From Clostridium sp. (GTDB lineage: Bacteria; Bacillota; Clostridia; Lachnospirales; Lachnospiraceae), in assembly GCA_031275405.1 (NCBI GenBank), contig JAISOV010000057.1, positions 40,396 through 104,395 of the forward strand: DNA of 64,000 nt, read 5' to 3'. The position numbers and the translations under genes are program-made. A model generated the notes under the pieces. That model searched no databases. It saw nothing but the letters and a program-made list of their open reading frames with translations, and was not told where the DNA came from. Of the stretch, positions 1 to 8,418 are shown one piece after another. Numbering within the stretch: position 1 is the stretch's first letter; every line of letters begins with the position of its first letter.

Positions 1-579
1 ATGCGGCACATGGATGAATATTTAGATGAGTTGTCATATTTCGCCGGCAATGAACGTTTCCAGATACATTGGCAATACGTTAAAGATTTTGGTGGAGAAC
101 AAATTCATAATTTGGAGCAAGATAGAATTTACACACCAATTTCATTTTTAGATTTTATTAATAATGCTACTCAGCGCGGAATCGGTAGCTTTGCTTATAG
201 ATTATTCAGTACAGGTATGGGCCTGTGCGAAGCCGCCAAAAAGAACGCATTTTATGTAGATCCTGATTTAAAATTGCATAAATGTTCTATTTCCTTATAT
301 GGCAGTAATGAAAATAGAGAATTGAACAATGTTGGATACATAGATAAAAAAGGGGATCTGCATATTGATGAAGGAAAGGAAGCGCGTTGGTTGGTTCGTG
401 AACCATTAGACAAAGAGTGTTTGGAATGTGTTTATTTCCCGTTATGCTTTTCGCATACGTGTCCGTTAAGCAGAAAGGTCATTAGAAAAAAATCGTGCAT
501 TATGGAAAAAGACGAGCTAACCTACTTAATGCGATATTTATCTAATACTTCAGTTTTTACAACCCTTAATTTGGAGTAA
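1..579 (+). CDS. Radical SAM/SPASM peptide maturase, C-terminal part (cut by window start)
   Basis: The visible 192 residues are the C-terminal end of a radical SAM enzyme; the CX3CX2C core must lie upstream of the window. Seven cysteines at visible residues 76, 95, 140, 143, 149, 154 and 166 follow the SPASM pattern (a pair about 19 apart, then CLEC, CF, TCP and a final C), which binds auxiliary Fe-S clusters in enzymes that modify ribosomal peptides. The neighbours (carrier protein, small peptide gene, S8 protease, ABC exporters) fit a peptide-maturation cassette. From memory the set resembles the clostridial CcpM / TIGR04066-TIGR04068 systems, but no search was run. The methionine at position 1 is not a trustworthy start. 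Confidence 0.8.
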   Translation: MRHMDEYLDELSYFAGNERFQIHWQYVKDFGGEQIHNLEQDRIYTPISFLDFINNATQRGIGSFAYRLFSTGMGLCEAAKKNAFYVDPDLKLHKCSISLYGSNENRELNNVGYIDKKGDLHIDEGKEARWLVREPLDKECLECVYFPLCFSHTCPLSRKVIRKKSCIMEKDELTYLMRYLSNTSVFTTLNLE

Positions 580-632
580 TGCAAAATTACTTCAAGATAT
601 TAACTTGTGTAAGAAAGGTATAGGTGAACATT

Positions 633-872
633 ATGAATAACTACTCTCGTGAGATCCTCATGCACATACTAGAACAAAATGGCGTGTTCCTAAGTGATAA
701 CTATGACGAACCATTGATTATGGATTCGTTAACGTTCGTGACTATGGTAGTCGATATAGAACAAACGTTTGGCATAGCATATCCCGATGAGTTGCTTTCA
801 TACAATCCCGATATGAGTTTGTTTGATTTAGAAAAAATCGTGCTAACTATACTACAACCGATGGAATCATAA
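633..872 (+). CDS. Acyl-carrier-protein-like peptide-maturation protein
   Basis: A protein of about 79 residues with a carrier-protein fold signature: the motif MDSLTFV holds the DSL serine that would carry phosphopantetheine, followed by the helix typical of ACP/PCP domains (VDIEQTFGIAYPDELL). I chose ATG 633, with AGGTG six bases upstream; GTG 624 is an in-frame alternative. It starts 53 bp after the radical SAM gene and is probably co-transcribed with it. No polyketide or NRPS enzyme is visible nearby. A stand-alone carrier-like protein beside a SPASM maturase is known from clostridial peptide-maturation cassettes; whether it is really pantetheinylated cannot be told from sequence. Confidence 0.75.
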   Translation: MNNYSREILMHILEQNGVFLSDNYDEPLIMDSLTFVTMVVDIEQTFGIAYPDELLSYNPDMSLFDLEKIVLTILQPMES

Positions 873-1181
873 TGTATCATTTCGGAGATAATAAGTTTTT
901 TCGATTTTTAATATGTGAAAAACGTCAAATGGGGTGAGGTGTGCAAGCATGAAAAACAGGGAGAAAATATAAAGCGCAAATGCATTACTCGCATACGGAT
1001 ACATCGCACCTTAGATTCCCGTAAATAGGTAGATTTTCTACTATGCATCGTCTTTACAGATCATTGAAAAATATAAATGCTCTTATTAAATGCGACAAAG
1101 ACGATGTAACATTTTGGGTCATTACGCTCAGGCATATGTTTGAGCGTTGTGATATAATTCTTAAGAAAGGAGATTTTTCCA
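873..1181. other. 309-bp AT-rich gap before the small peptide gene
   Basis: Only very short reading frames without convincing ribosome sites are present, such as a 21-codon frame whose ATG overlaps the carrier-gene stop at 872. A TATAAT-like hexamer at 1153-1158 sits just ahead of the ribosome site of the small gene at 1182, so an internal promoter is possible. No clear -35 was found. Confidence 0.4.
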
Positions 1182-1265
1182 ATGAAGCGTATGCTCAAAA
1201 AGAAGAAAGCCAACCTTTTCAAGGTTGCGCTGTACAGCGAAAACGGAAATTGCGCACTCTGCTAA
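1182..1265 (+). CDS. Candidate RiPP precursor peptide (27 aa)
   Basis: A small gene with a strong ribosome site (AAGAAAGGAG at 1162-1171). The peptide starts MKRMLKKKK, a lysine-rich leader-like stretch, and ends NGNCALC just before a TAA stop, giving a CxxC at the very C-terminus. Its position between the carrier-protein gene and the protease gene, in a cassette whose maturase must have a peptide substrate, is the main reason to call it a precursor. The same frame stays open beyond the stop from 1266 to 1376 (with an ATG at 1284) and ends just before the ribosome site of the next gene, so this could be a precursor shortened by a nonsense mutation. Family membership is not recognised. Confidence 0.5.
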   Translation: MKRMLKKKKANLFKVALYSENGNCALC

Positions 1266-1319
1266 TCCGTTTCGGTACAGTCTATGACGGGTATAACCGT
1301 TATGGCACTTCACGATACT

Positions 1320-1350
1320 AAGGCTGCGCATTCATACAATGTGCGGCTTT
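1320..1350 (+). terminator. Hairpin downstream of the small peptide gene
   Basis: Arms of 13 bases (starting AAGGCTGCGC and ending GTGCGGCTTT) pair with three G-U wobbles around a 5-base loop and are followed by TTT. It may be a weak terminator or attenuator giving the precursor more transcript than the protease gene at 1391, as is common in RiPP operons. Confidence 0.4.
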
Positions 1351-1390
1351 GGTATTGGGATGAAAACATAAATTAAAGGGGAATATTACC

Positions 1391-3190
1391 ATGAAAGCAG
1401 ATATAGTGATCATTGATAGTGGCGTAAACACAAATCACCCACTATTGCTAGATGAGTACATTGTTGGAATTGAAATATCAGAAAATCTTGCTGTGTCAAG
1501 TGGTATTGCGGACTCTATCGGACATGGGACAGCAGTATATTACTTGATGCGAAAATATGCACCAAAGGCTAACATTATAGTTGTTAAAATATTTGACGCT
1601 ACCTTAGATACAGATTTAGCACGTCTTATTTTTGCGCTAGAATATGTGCTTGAAAATATCGAATGTAAAATAGTCCATTTAAGTAATGGTGTTACCTATT
1701 GCGATAACATCTCGCAACTAAACCACATTTGCAGTATGTTTATAGAACGTGGTATTATCTTGGTTGCTGCATTTGACAATAGTGGGGTTCTGTCTTATCC
1801 CGCATGTTTTGATACTGTTATAGGTGTAGATACAAGTGAGAATTGCAAAAAAATTACTGAATATATATACATTGAAAACAGTCCAATTAACTTTCGTGGC
1901 GTTGGTACCAGTTTGCGTTTGCCATGGCTAAACCAAGAATATAAACTAGTCGGAGGTTCAAGTTTTGCTGCACCGTACATAACAGCTAAGATATATGATC
2001 TTATCTTGAATGGGCATAGCGGGTTATCAAATATTTTATTAGAATTGAAAAGGAACGCCAATCAAACAATATGTTGCGAGCAAAGCGAACCATTGCCGCA
2101 GCCTTTTGCTATTGGTAGTGCCATAGTATTTCCATTTAATAAGGAAATGCATAGTGTTGTTCGTTATAGGAAGTTGCTGAATTTTGAATTGCAAGGAGTG
2201 TATGATGTCAAATATCTCGGAAATGTTTCTAAAAAGTTGTCCGATCTGCTAAACATTTGTGAAGATGGAATATTGAAAAACTATGAACAAATTGACTGGG
2301 ATGGAGCGTTTGATACTATCATATTAGGTCATACAATCGAACTAGGCAAGGCTATCGGAACTAATTTTATAACATATATGCTCAATAAGTGTATTCAACA
2401 TAAGAAAAATATATTTTGCTTTGATGATTTGAGCGGCTATAAAGATTTATGCGATATCATCCAAAGTATAGGATTGCATTGCTACTATCCTTTTGCGACT
2501 GGCTATCATGTGAAAAATAATACTTTTAATAAGCTGAATCACATTGGCAAACCTATAATTGGAATATTTGGAACAAGTCCGAAACAAGGAAAATTTTCGT
2601 TGCAGTTGGAAATGAGAGAGCGGTTTATGAACAGAGGGTATCGTGTGGGTCAGGTTGGAACAGAACCAACTGCACCATTATTTGGGTTTGACACTTGTAT
2701 TCCGACCGGATATGCTTCTACCTCGCAGGTACATGATTATCAATTGGTTACACTTACCAATAGCGAATTGGCAAGGATAGAGCAGACGAATCCGGATATC
2801 ATATTAATTGGGGGACAATCCCATCTCGTGCCGCTCACTACCGGAAATCTTGGTCATTACAACTTGGATAATACGAGTTTAATTTTAGGCAGTGAACCTG
2901 ATGTGTTTGTTTTGTGTGTAAATTATAATGACGACATTAAATATATCCGAAGAAATTTTCTTTTCCTGGAAGGAATAATAGATACCAAGGTTATAGCTAT
3001 CGTAATATTTCCATTTCGGCGCGAAATATTGTGGGATAAGTTTGGGAACATTACAGAAAAGCTGAATGAATCAAAACTTATGTGCAAAAAGAATGAACTT
3101 ATGAAGGAATTTTCAATACCCGCGTATGTATTAACAAATCCCGAGGAACTGGACTCTCTTGTTGAAACGTGTGTAAATTATTTCGAGTAG
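1391..3190 (+). CDS. Subtilisin-like (S8) protease fused to a P-loop domain, peptide-maturation system
   Basis: A 599-residue protein in two parts. Residues 1 to about 235 form a compact subtilase with Asp9 (IIDSG), His45 (GHGT), an oxyanion Asn in FDNSG and Ser191 (GSSFAAP), but no signal peptide or propeptide, so it should act in the cytoplasm, for example in leader removal. Residues about 250-599 hold a second domain with a P-loop-like motif GIFGTSPKQGK at 391-401, followed by GTEPTAPLFGFD and GGQSH, resembling the DUF1611-type nucleotide-binding fold. From memory the second part matches the 'TIGR04066' peptide-maturation family. The fusion suggests nucleotide-dependent processing. It has an AAAGGGG ribosome site, and the next gene starts 15 bp after its stop. 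Confidence 0.72.
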   Translation: MKADIVIIDSGVNTNHPLLLDEYIVGIEISENLAVSSGIADSIGHGTAVYYLMRKYAPKANIIVVKIFDATLDTDLARLIFALEYVLENIECKIVHLSNGVTYCDNISQLNHICSMFIERGIILVAAFDNSGVLSYPACFDTVIGVDTSENCKKITEYIYIENSPINFRGVGTSLRLPWLNQEYKLVGGSSFAAPYITAKIYDLILNGHSGLSNILLELKRNANQTICCEQSEPLPQPFAIGSAIVFPFNKEMHSVVRYRKLLNFELQGVYDVKYLGNVSKKLSDLLNICEDGILKNYEQIDWDGAFDTIILGHTIELGKAIGTNFITYMLNKCIQHKKNIFCFDDLSGYKDLCDIIQSIGLHCYYPFATGYHVKNNTFNKLNHIGKPIIGIFGTSPKQGKFSLQLEMRERFMNRGYRVGQVGTEPTAPLFGFDTCIPTGYASTSQVHDYQLVTLTNSELARIEQTNPDIILIGGQSHLVPLTTGNLGHYNLDNTSLILGSEPDVFVLCVNYNDDIKYIRRNFLFLEGIIDTKVIAIVIFPFRREILWDKFGNITEKLNESKLMCKKNELMKEFSIPAYVLTNPEELDSLVETCVNYFE

Positions 3191-3205
3191 GCAATGGAGG
3201 TCACG

Positions 3206-4999
3206 ATGTATAAAAAAGGTATTAAAAATATGTCAAACGCTCGTTTTTTATGGTTGCAGGCATGGCATTATAATAAGAAGTTTTTGGTTGATACAGTATT
3301 ATATACTATATCAAAGACAATAGACCCCTTTATTGCCATTGTATATCCCAAAATAATAATAGATTCAATTCAAGAGGGCAAAAGCGCTTCAACCATTTTA
3401 CTGTTTTGCATTGCTATGGGTGTTTCCTTTTTATTAACTAAAAACGGATTATCTTACGCGCAGAAAGATATAGAATTACAAGGTGAGTTTCTTATGATGA
3501 AACTGAGATTGCTGTGCAACAGAATTAATATGTCTGTTGCACTCGATGACTTAGAGAACCCCGCATACCTTGACAGAAAAATTCACTCAATGAAAATAAT
3601 ATGGAACAGCAGCGATTTTATTGCGTATCATCTTTCCTTCGCAGATATTTTTGTCGGAATAACTCAAACGGTGCTACTGTTGATTTTTACATTGAACATA
3701 AATTGGATATTAGGAATTGGTGTTTTAATGATATATATTATAAATACATTTTTGCATCGAATTGCCAACAAAAAGAACTACAGCATAGACGAAAGTCTTG
3801 CTCCGACGCAGCGAAAGATAAATTATTTTAACAGCATTTTTTCAGATTTCAGTTACGGGACAGTTATAAGGGTTAACAGTTTAGCTGATTGGTTAATCGA
3901 TAAAGCCAAAAAAATTCGTAATGAAAATTCAAAGCAAGAAGGTCGTAAGGATAAAAACTTACTTCCAGTCAATATCATTTCTTCTGCTTTGGACTGTATT
4001 CAAGAAATGGGGGTATATATTTATCTAATCATAAGTGTTATTGTGCATAAAATGACCATAGGCAATTTCACGATGGGATTGCTAGCAATACGTCAGTTTT
4101 CCGTATCATTAGAGCAAATTACTAATGCATATACAACAATGGGGATCATAGGATTTTATATGACGGATTTTCGTTTATTTCTTAGTGACTATAATGTGGC
4201 AGACAGCGAACTTGAGCAAACCCTAAATAGCGATAATATAGAAATTGAATTTAAAAATGTTTGGTTCAAATACCCGAGAACTGATGAATATATTTTAAAG
4301 GGCGTGAATATTTCCATCCACAAAGGAGAAAAATTGTCGATTGTCGGCGAGAATGGCGCAGGAAAATCTACATTGGTTAAGCTTTTGCTACGGTTGTACA
4401 CACCATCAGAGGGAACGATATTGCTGAATGGTGTGGATATACAAGAAATTGATTATTCCAGATATCAAAAACTCATTGCAACCGTTTTTCAAGATTATAG
4501 GGTATACTCATTTAGTGTTGCGGAAAACATTATGTTTGATGTTTTGGGGAGCGAAGATGAAAACATTAAAAGAGACAGGTTGAAGTCGGCTATAGAGCGA
4601 AGCGGTCTTTCACAAAAAGTCGGTGAGTTGAAAAATAATTTTGACACTATATTAGGTAAGCAATTTGTTGAAGACGGCGTTGAACTCTCTGGTGGGGAGG
4701 CGCAAAAGCTAGCAGTAGCTCGCGCATTGTATAAAGACTCCCCGATACTAATTTTAGATGAACCTACTGCTAATTTATCGCCAATCGCTGAACATATGAT
4801 GTACAGTAAGCTTGCTGACATATCAAAAGACAGAACTGCGTTTTTCATATCTCATCGATTGGCAAGTTCAAAGTTTTGCACTCGTGTTATAGTTCTTGAC
4901 AATGGTATCATCGCCGAAGATGGTTCCCACGAAAATTTACTCAAACAAAAAGGGAAGTACGCTGAGTTATATAGATTACAGGCACAGTATTACCAATAA
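3206..4999 (+). CDS. ABC exporter half-transporter (peptide export)
   Basis: 597 residues with an N-terminal six-helix membrane domain and a C-terminal ATPase: Walker A GENGAGKST at about 377-385, signature LSGGEAQ, Walker B ILILDEPT and H-loop SHR. The segment after Walker B reads ANLSP instead of the usual SALD, so the D-loop aspartate is missing; the next gene shares this. No C39 peptidase domain is present, so leader cleavage would fall to the S8 protease. I chose ATG 3206, preceded by GGAGGT at 3196-3201; an in-frame ATG at 3194 overlaps that site. It probably pairs with the following half-transporter to export the mature peptide. Confidence 0.85.
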   Translation: MYKKGIKNMSNARFLWLQAWHYNKKFLVDTVLYTISKTIDPFIAIVYPKIIIDSIQEGKSASTILLFCIAMGVSFLLTKNGLSYAQKDIELQGEFLMMKLRLLCNRINMSVALDDLENPAYLDRKIHSMKIIWNSSDFIAYHLSFADIFVGITQTVLLLIFTLNINWILGIGVLMIYIINTFLHRIANKKNYSIDESLAPTQRKINYFNSIFSDFSYGTVIRVNSLADWLIDKAKKIRNENSKQEGRKDKNLLPVNIISSALDCIQEMGVYIYLIISVIVHKMTIGNFTMGLLAIRQFSVSLEQITNAYTTMGIIGFYMTDFRLFLSDYNVADSELEQTLNSDNIEIEFKNVWFKYPRTDEYILKGVNISIHKGEKLSIVGENGAGKSTLVKLLLRLYTPSEGTILLNGVDIQEIDYSRYQKLIATVFQDYRVYSFSVAENIMFDVLGSEDENIKRDRLKSAIERSGLSQKVGELKNNFDTILGKQFVEDGVELSGGEAQKLAVARALYKDSPILILDEPTANLSPIAEHMMYSKLADISKDRTAFFISHRLASSKFCTRVIVLDNGIIAEDGSHENLLKQKGKYAELYRLQAQYYQ

Positions 5000-5069
5000 A
5001 ACTATTTGAACCAAACATCAGTTGCAATTATTTGACTAATAACAGATTAATATGCAGGAGGGAAATAAT

Positions 5070-6884
5070 ATGCACACAAAAATTAAAAACATATTTTCAT
5101 ATTTTAGAGATGTCGGCGCATTGCTGAAAATAGTGTGGTCTATTGACAAATGGTATCTTATTATGATGCCATTAACAATAGTGACAACAGTTTGCCAGTC
5201 GCTCGTGGCTATCATTTTTCCTAAGTTGATTATTGACGAGATTACTACTCGAAAAAGAATTGGTACTGCGATAGTGATTGTGGTGCTTATGGCAACCATT
5301 CTTTTTTTCTCGAAAGCAGTACAGAGGTTAGTAGATTACCTCAGTAATGTCCGTATGAGAAGCATACGCAACGAGTTGACATTGACTATTCAGAAAAAAA
5401 TTATGACTCTGGATTATTGGAATTTAGAAAATCCTGAATTTTTGAACTTTTATCAACGCGCAAGCGGTGTTGTTACTATGTGGCAGGCAGATTTGCAGCG
5501 TTTGTTAAATGCTATCATTGCAGTAGGATCATCTTTACTTATTGTTGTCGGCACAATTTATATATTATCTGTTTTTGATGTTTTCATTTTCATACTAATT
5601 GTAATGGTAGTATTGCTCAGTTCCTTATTAAATGCTCGCGTAATGAAAGCGCAAGTAGATATGTATAAGGATTTTGCACCCAATATCAGAAAGATGAATT
5701 ATTTGATGGATGAATTACAAGATAATAAGTATGCCAAAGAAATTCGAACTTATAATATGAAAAAGTGGCTTTCACGAAAAACGGAAAATGTTTTGATGCG
5801 TATGTATAAGATAACAAGAAAAGTTTATAATGTGCAAATAGCGTCACAGGGGGCAGTTCTGTCATTAAATATAATACAAAATGCAGCAATTTATGCATAT
5901 GCGGGGTGGCTTTCATTGATTGGTAAAATTGCAATCGGTGATTTACTTATGCTTATTAACGCAGCTTCGGCCTTTACAAGTGGACTGCAGAATATTTTTT
6001 CAAATTATCTGACAGTCAAAGAAGCCGGTATATATATTCGCGAATTGATTGCATTTATGGATCTCAAAAATGTAGAGAAAGGATACGCTATAACTTTAAA
6101 AAATACTATAGATTATTTGATGGACGATTTGACAATTGAGTTTAAAGATGTTTGCTTCAAATACCCTAATCAAGAAAAATATGTCCTTGAAAATATAAAT
6201 ATCGTATTATCAGGCAATGAAACAGTTGCTATAGTAGGAGATAACGGAGTGGGAAAAACTACATTTGTAAAGTTACTATTACGGCTATATAAACCAAGCA
6301 AAGGAGAAATTTTTTTGAATGGCATCAACATTTGGGATTACGCTTTGAGTGAATATATGGGTTTGTTTAGTGTAGTATTTCAAGATTATAAGGTGTTTGC
6401 TTTTTCAATATTGGAAAATATTGTTTTGCAAAAAGAGGCAGACGTTGATAAGGGTTTCATTGATCAAATTCTAAAATCTGTTGGATTGTTTGACAAAGTT
6501 CAATCCTTGCCACAAGAAATCGCACAACATATTTCACGCAGTTTTATTGATTCAGGAATAGAGTTCTCGGGAGGCGAGATGCAACAACTGCAGATAGGGC
6601 AAGCACTGTATCGTAATACCCCCATTTTAGTTTTAGACGAACCAACTGCTAACCTCTCTCCGCAAGAAGAAAATAGGATATTTACATATATATCTAATTT
6701 GAGTAGCGATAAGCTTTCTATTATTGTTTCTCATCGTATGAGTTGTTGCAATATAAGTACAAGGGTAATAGTGTTTAAGAGCGATCAGACAATAGCGTCA
6801 GGAACCCATTCTAAACTTTTAGAAACTGATGAATTTTATGCACATCTGTTTAACTTGCAAGCCCAATACTATCAAAACATTTGA
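5070..6884 (+). CDS. ABC exporter half-transporter, partner of the preceding gene
   Basis: 604 residues with membrane domain followed by ATPase: Walker A GDNGVGKTT around residue 388, signature FSGGEMQ, Walker B ILVLDEPT, H-loop SHR, and again ANLSP at the D-loop. The start is ATG 5070 with AGGAGGG at 5056-5062; an upstream ATG at 5052 overlaps that site. It is similar in architecture to the first half-transporter but clearly diverged, as expected for a heterodimer. It is the last gene of the AT-rich cassette; no obvious terminator was found in the 100 bp that follow. Confidence 0.85.
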   Translation: MHTKIKNIFSYFRDVGALLKIVWSIDKWYLIMMPLTIVTTVCQSLVAIIFPKLIIDEITTRKRIGTAIVIVVLMATILFFSKAVQRLVDYLSNVRMRSIRNELTLTIQKKIMTLDYWNLENPEFLNFYQRASGVVTMWQADLQRLLNAIIAVGSSLLIVVGTIYILSVFDVFIFILIVMVVLLSSLLNARVMKAQVDMYKDFAPNIRKMNYLMDELQDNKYAKEIRTYNMKKWLSRKTENVLMRMYKITRKVYNVQIASQGAVLSLNIIQNAAIYAYAGWLSLIGKIAIGDLLMLINAASAFTSGLQNIFSNYLTVKEAGIYIRELIAFMDLKNVEKGYAITLKNTIDYLMDDLTIEFKDVCFKYPNQEKYVLENINIVLSGNETVAIVGDNGVGKTTFVKLLLRLYKPSKGEIFLNGINIWDYALSEYMGLFSVVFQDYKVFAFSILENIVLQKEADVDKGFIDQILKSVGLFDKVQSLPQEIAQHISRSFIDSGIEFSGGEMQQLQIGQALYRNTPILVLDEPTANLSPQEENRIFTYISNLSSDKLSIIVSHRMSCCNISTRVIVFKSDQTIASGTHSKLLETDEFYAHLFNLQAQYYQNI

Positions 6885-6984
6885 TTGGTTGAATTTTTTA
6901 GTATGGGATACTTCTTTTACAACGCTCATTCTGTTTTACTGTTTTGCATGATACAGCAAGCTTAAATTTAGACAAAAATTCAGT

Positions 6985-7937
6985 TTGAAACGGCGATTAC
7001 ATAATAACAATGGCATGGCAAGTTGTAAAATGAATTGCCCAAGCCCATCAAAAAAGACCCATTCCGGAGCCAGACCAGTTATGCTTAACATCACTGAAAT
7101 GGTTTATAAAGCGGATACGGCGCAGATGAGGCACGATCAAAGGGCAGCGAACAAAGGCCGTGGGCTAAAGATCGGGAACGACCAGGAACCGGCGGACTAC
7201 ATGGAGCGGAAAATCAAGGACGGGAAGTGGCCGCCAGACGCGGTCATCGGCAGGATCAAAGCGGAAAAGATGCCGTTTAAGACAGCCATCTGCACGAAGA
7301 CGGCCTACAGTTATGTTGATCAAGGGATTTTCCGGGAAGTGGCCAACAAGGATCTGTGGGTAAAAAAAGACGGCGGTAAGAAACGGGATCATAAAAAAAT
7401 CCGCAAGGTGGCGCTGAACAACAGGAATGGCAGGAGCATCACGGAACGCCCCCAGGAAGCCGAAGGACGGAGCGGGCAAGGACACTGGGAGATTGATCTG
7501 GCCGTGGGGAAGCAAGGCACGAAACCGGTGATCCTGACGCTTGTGGAACGCAGGACGCGGAGATCGCTGTATGTCCTGGTGAAGGACAAGACGCAGCAGG
7601 AAGTCATCCGGGCGGTCAGCAGGGCAAGAAAACGCGTAGGCGGCGACTTCTCCGGAGTGTCCAAGACCATCACGGCGGACAACGGCAGCGGGTTCCTGGA
7701 CAGCTGGGCGATCAAAGCGGCGGCAGAATGTGAAGAAGCCTACTACGCCCATCCGTACAGCAGCCGGGACGGGGCAGCAATGAGAACGGCAGCCGGATCC
7801 TGCGGCGGTTCATTCCCAAAGGAGTCGGCATCGGCGGGCTAAGTGATGAGGAACTGCAAAGAATTGAGGACTGGGTAAACAGTTATCCCCGCAGGATACA
7901 TGGATACAGGACAGCTAATGAAATGGCGGCGGCATAA
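6985..7937 (+). pseudogene. IS30-family transposase relic, frameshifted and N-terminally degenerate
   Basis: From about 7100 the translation is IS30-like: KGRGLKIGND, then HWEIDLAVG (first catalytic Asp), the LVERRTRR stretch and TADNGSGF (second Asp). Near 7765-7771 one base is missing relative to the family pattern. The continuation in the next frame reads NENGSRILRRFIPKG (containing the catalytic Glu) and ends HGYRTANEMAAA at the stop at 7937. The usual N-terminal helix-turn-helix is not recognisable. No terminal inverted repeats were found. It lies at the junction between AT-rich DNA and GC-richer DNA, consistent with the edge of an acquired island. Confidence 0.85.
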
Positions 7938-8308
7938 AAAAGCACAGTCATTTTCCTCCCCCTTGAAGGAAGCCCGCAACCGCCAATAGGAAGCATAAAC
8001 ATAACTGGTAGAAAATGGTTGGCAATGAAACTTGGAATTTACAGCACATATGATAATCATCATGTACAGCTTGACTTACTGCAATCGTTGTGGTACCATA
8101 TCCGCAGGATATGATATAGGCTGGATGGCCATGCCTTTGCCGTGACTGCGGAGCAGTCATGGTATCATCAAGTTGTCTATAGAAGCAGCGGCTGCCAATC
8201 AATGATGATAATGACTCTGTGAGGAAAACCTGCATATAAACCCATGAAGGCCGCCCTATCATGGATTGCAAAGCGTTCAAATCACAAAAATACTGAGGAG
8301 GTAATATT
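7938..8308. other. Intergenic stretch after the IS30 relic
   Basis: No convincing gene. It contains short dyads (CATATCC/GGATATG near 8097 and TGACTGC/GCAGTCA near 8141) and probably decayed mobile-element DNA. Confidence 0.3.
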
Positions 8309-8416
8309 ATGTCAATCGTAAAAGTAAATCGATCAGGCGCACAGCATGTTATATATAACACGAATGCCGCCACCACACAAATTGGTACATGGTATCATTT
8401 ATCCGGCAAACCCTAG
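8309..8416 (+). CDS. Small ORF of unknown function (35 aa)
   Basis: A 35-codon frame (starts MSIVKVNRSG, ends YHLSGKP) with an excellent ribosome site, GAGGAGGT at 8294-8301, eight bases before the ATG. It has no recognisable domain, signal peptide or cysteine. The stop lies three bases from the end of the convergent RCC1-repeat gene, so this may be the 5' fragment of a longer gene cut by rearrangement near the IS30 relic. The strong translation signal is the only positive evidence. Confidence 0.4.
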   Translation: MSIVKVNRSGAQHVIYNTNAATTQIGTWYHLSGKP

Positions 8417-8418
8417 CC

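Noticed and set aside
1043..1321. 92-codon open frame across the small peptide gene
   Set aside because: It has no ribosome site and no family resemblance, and it overlaps in another frame the better-supported 1182-1265 gene.
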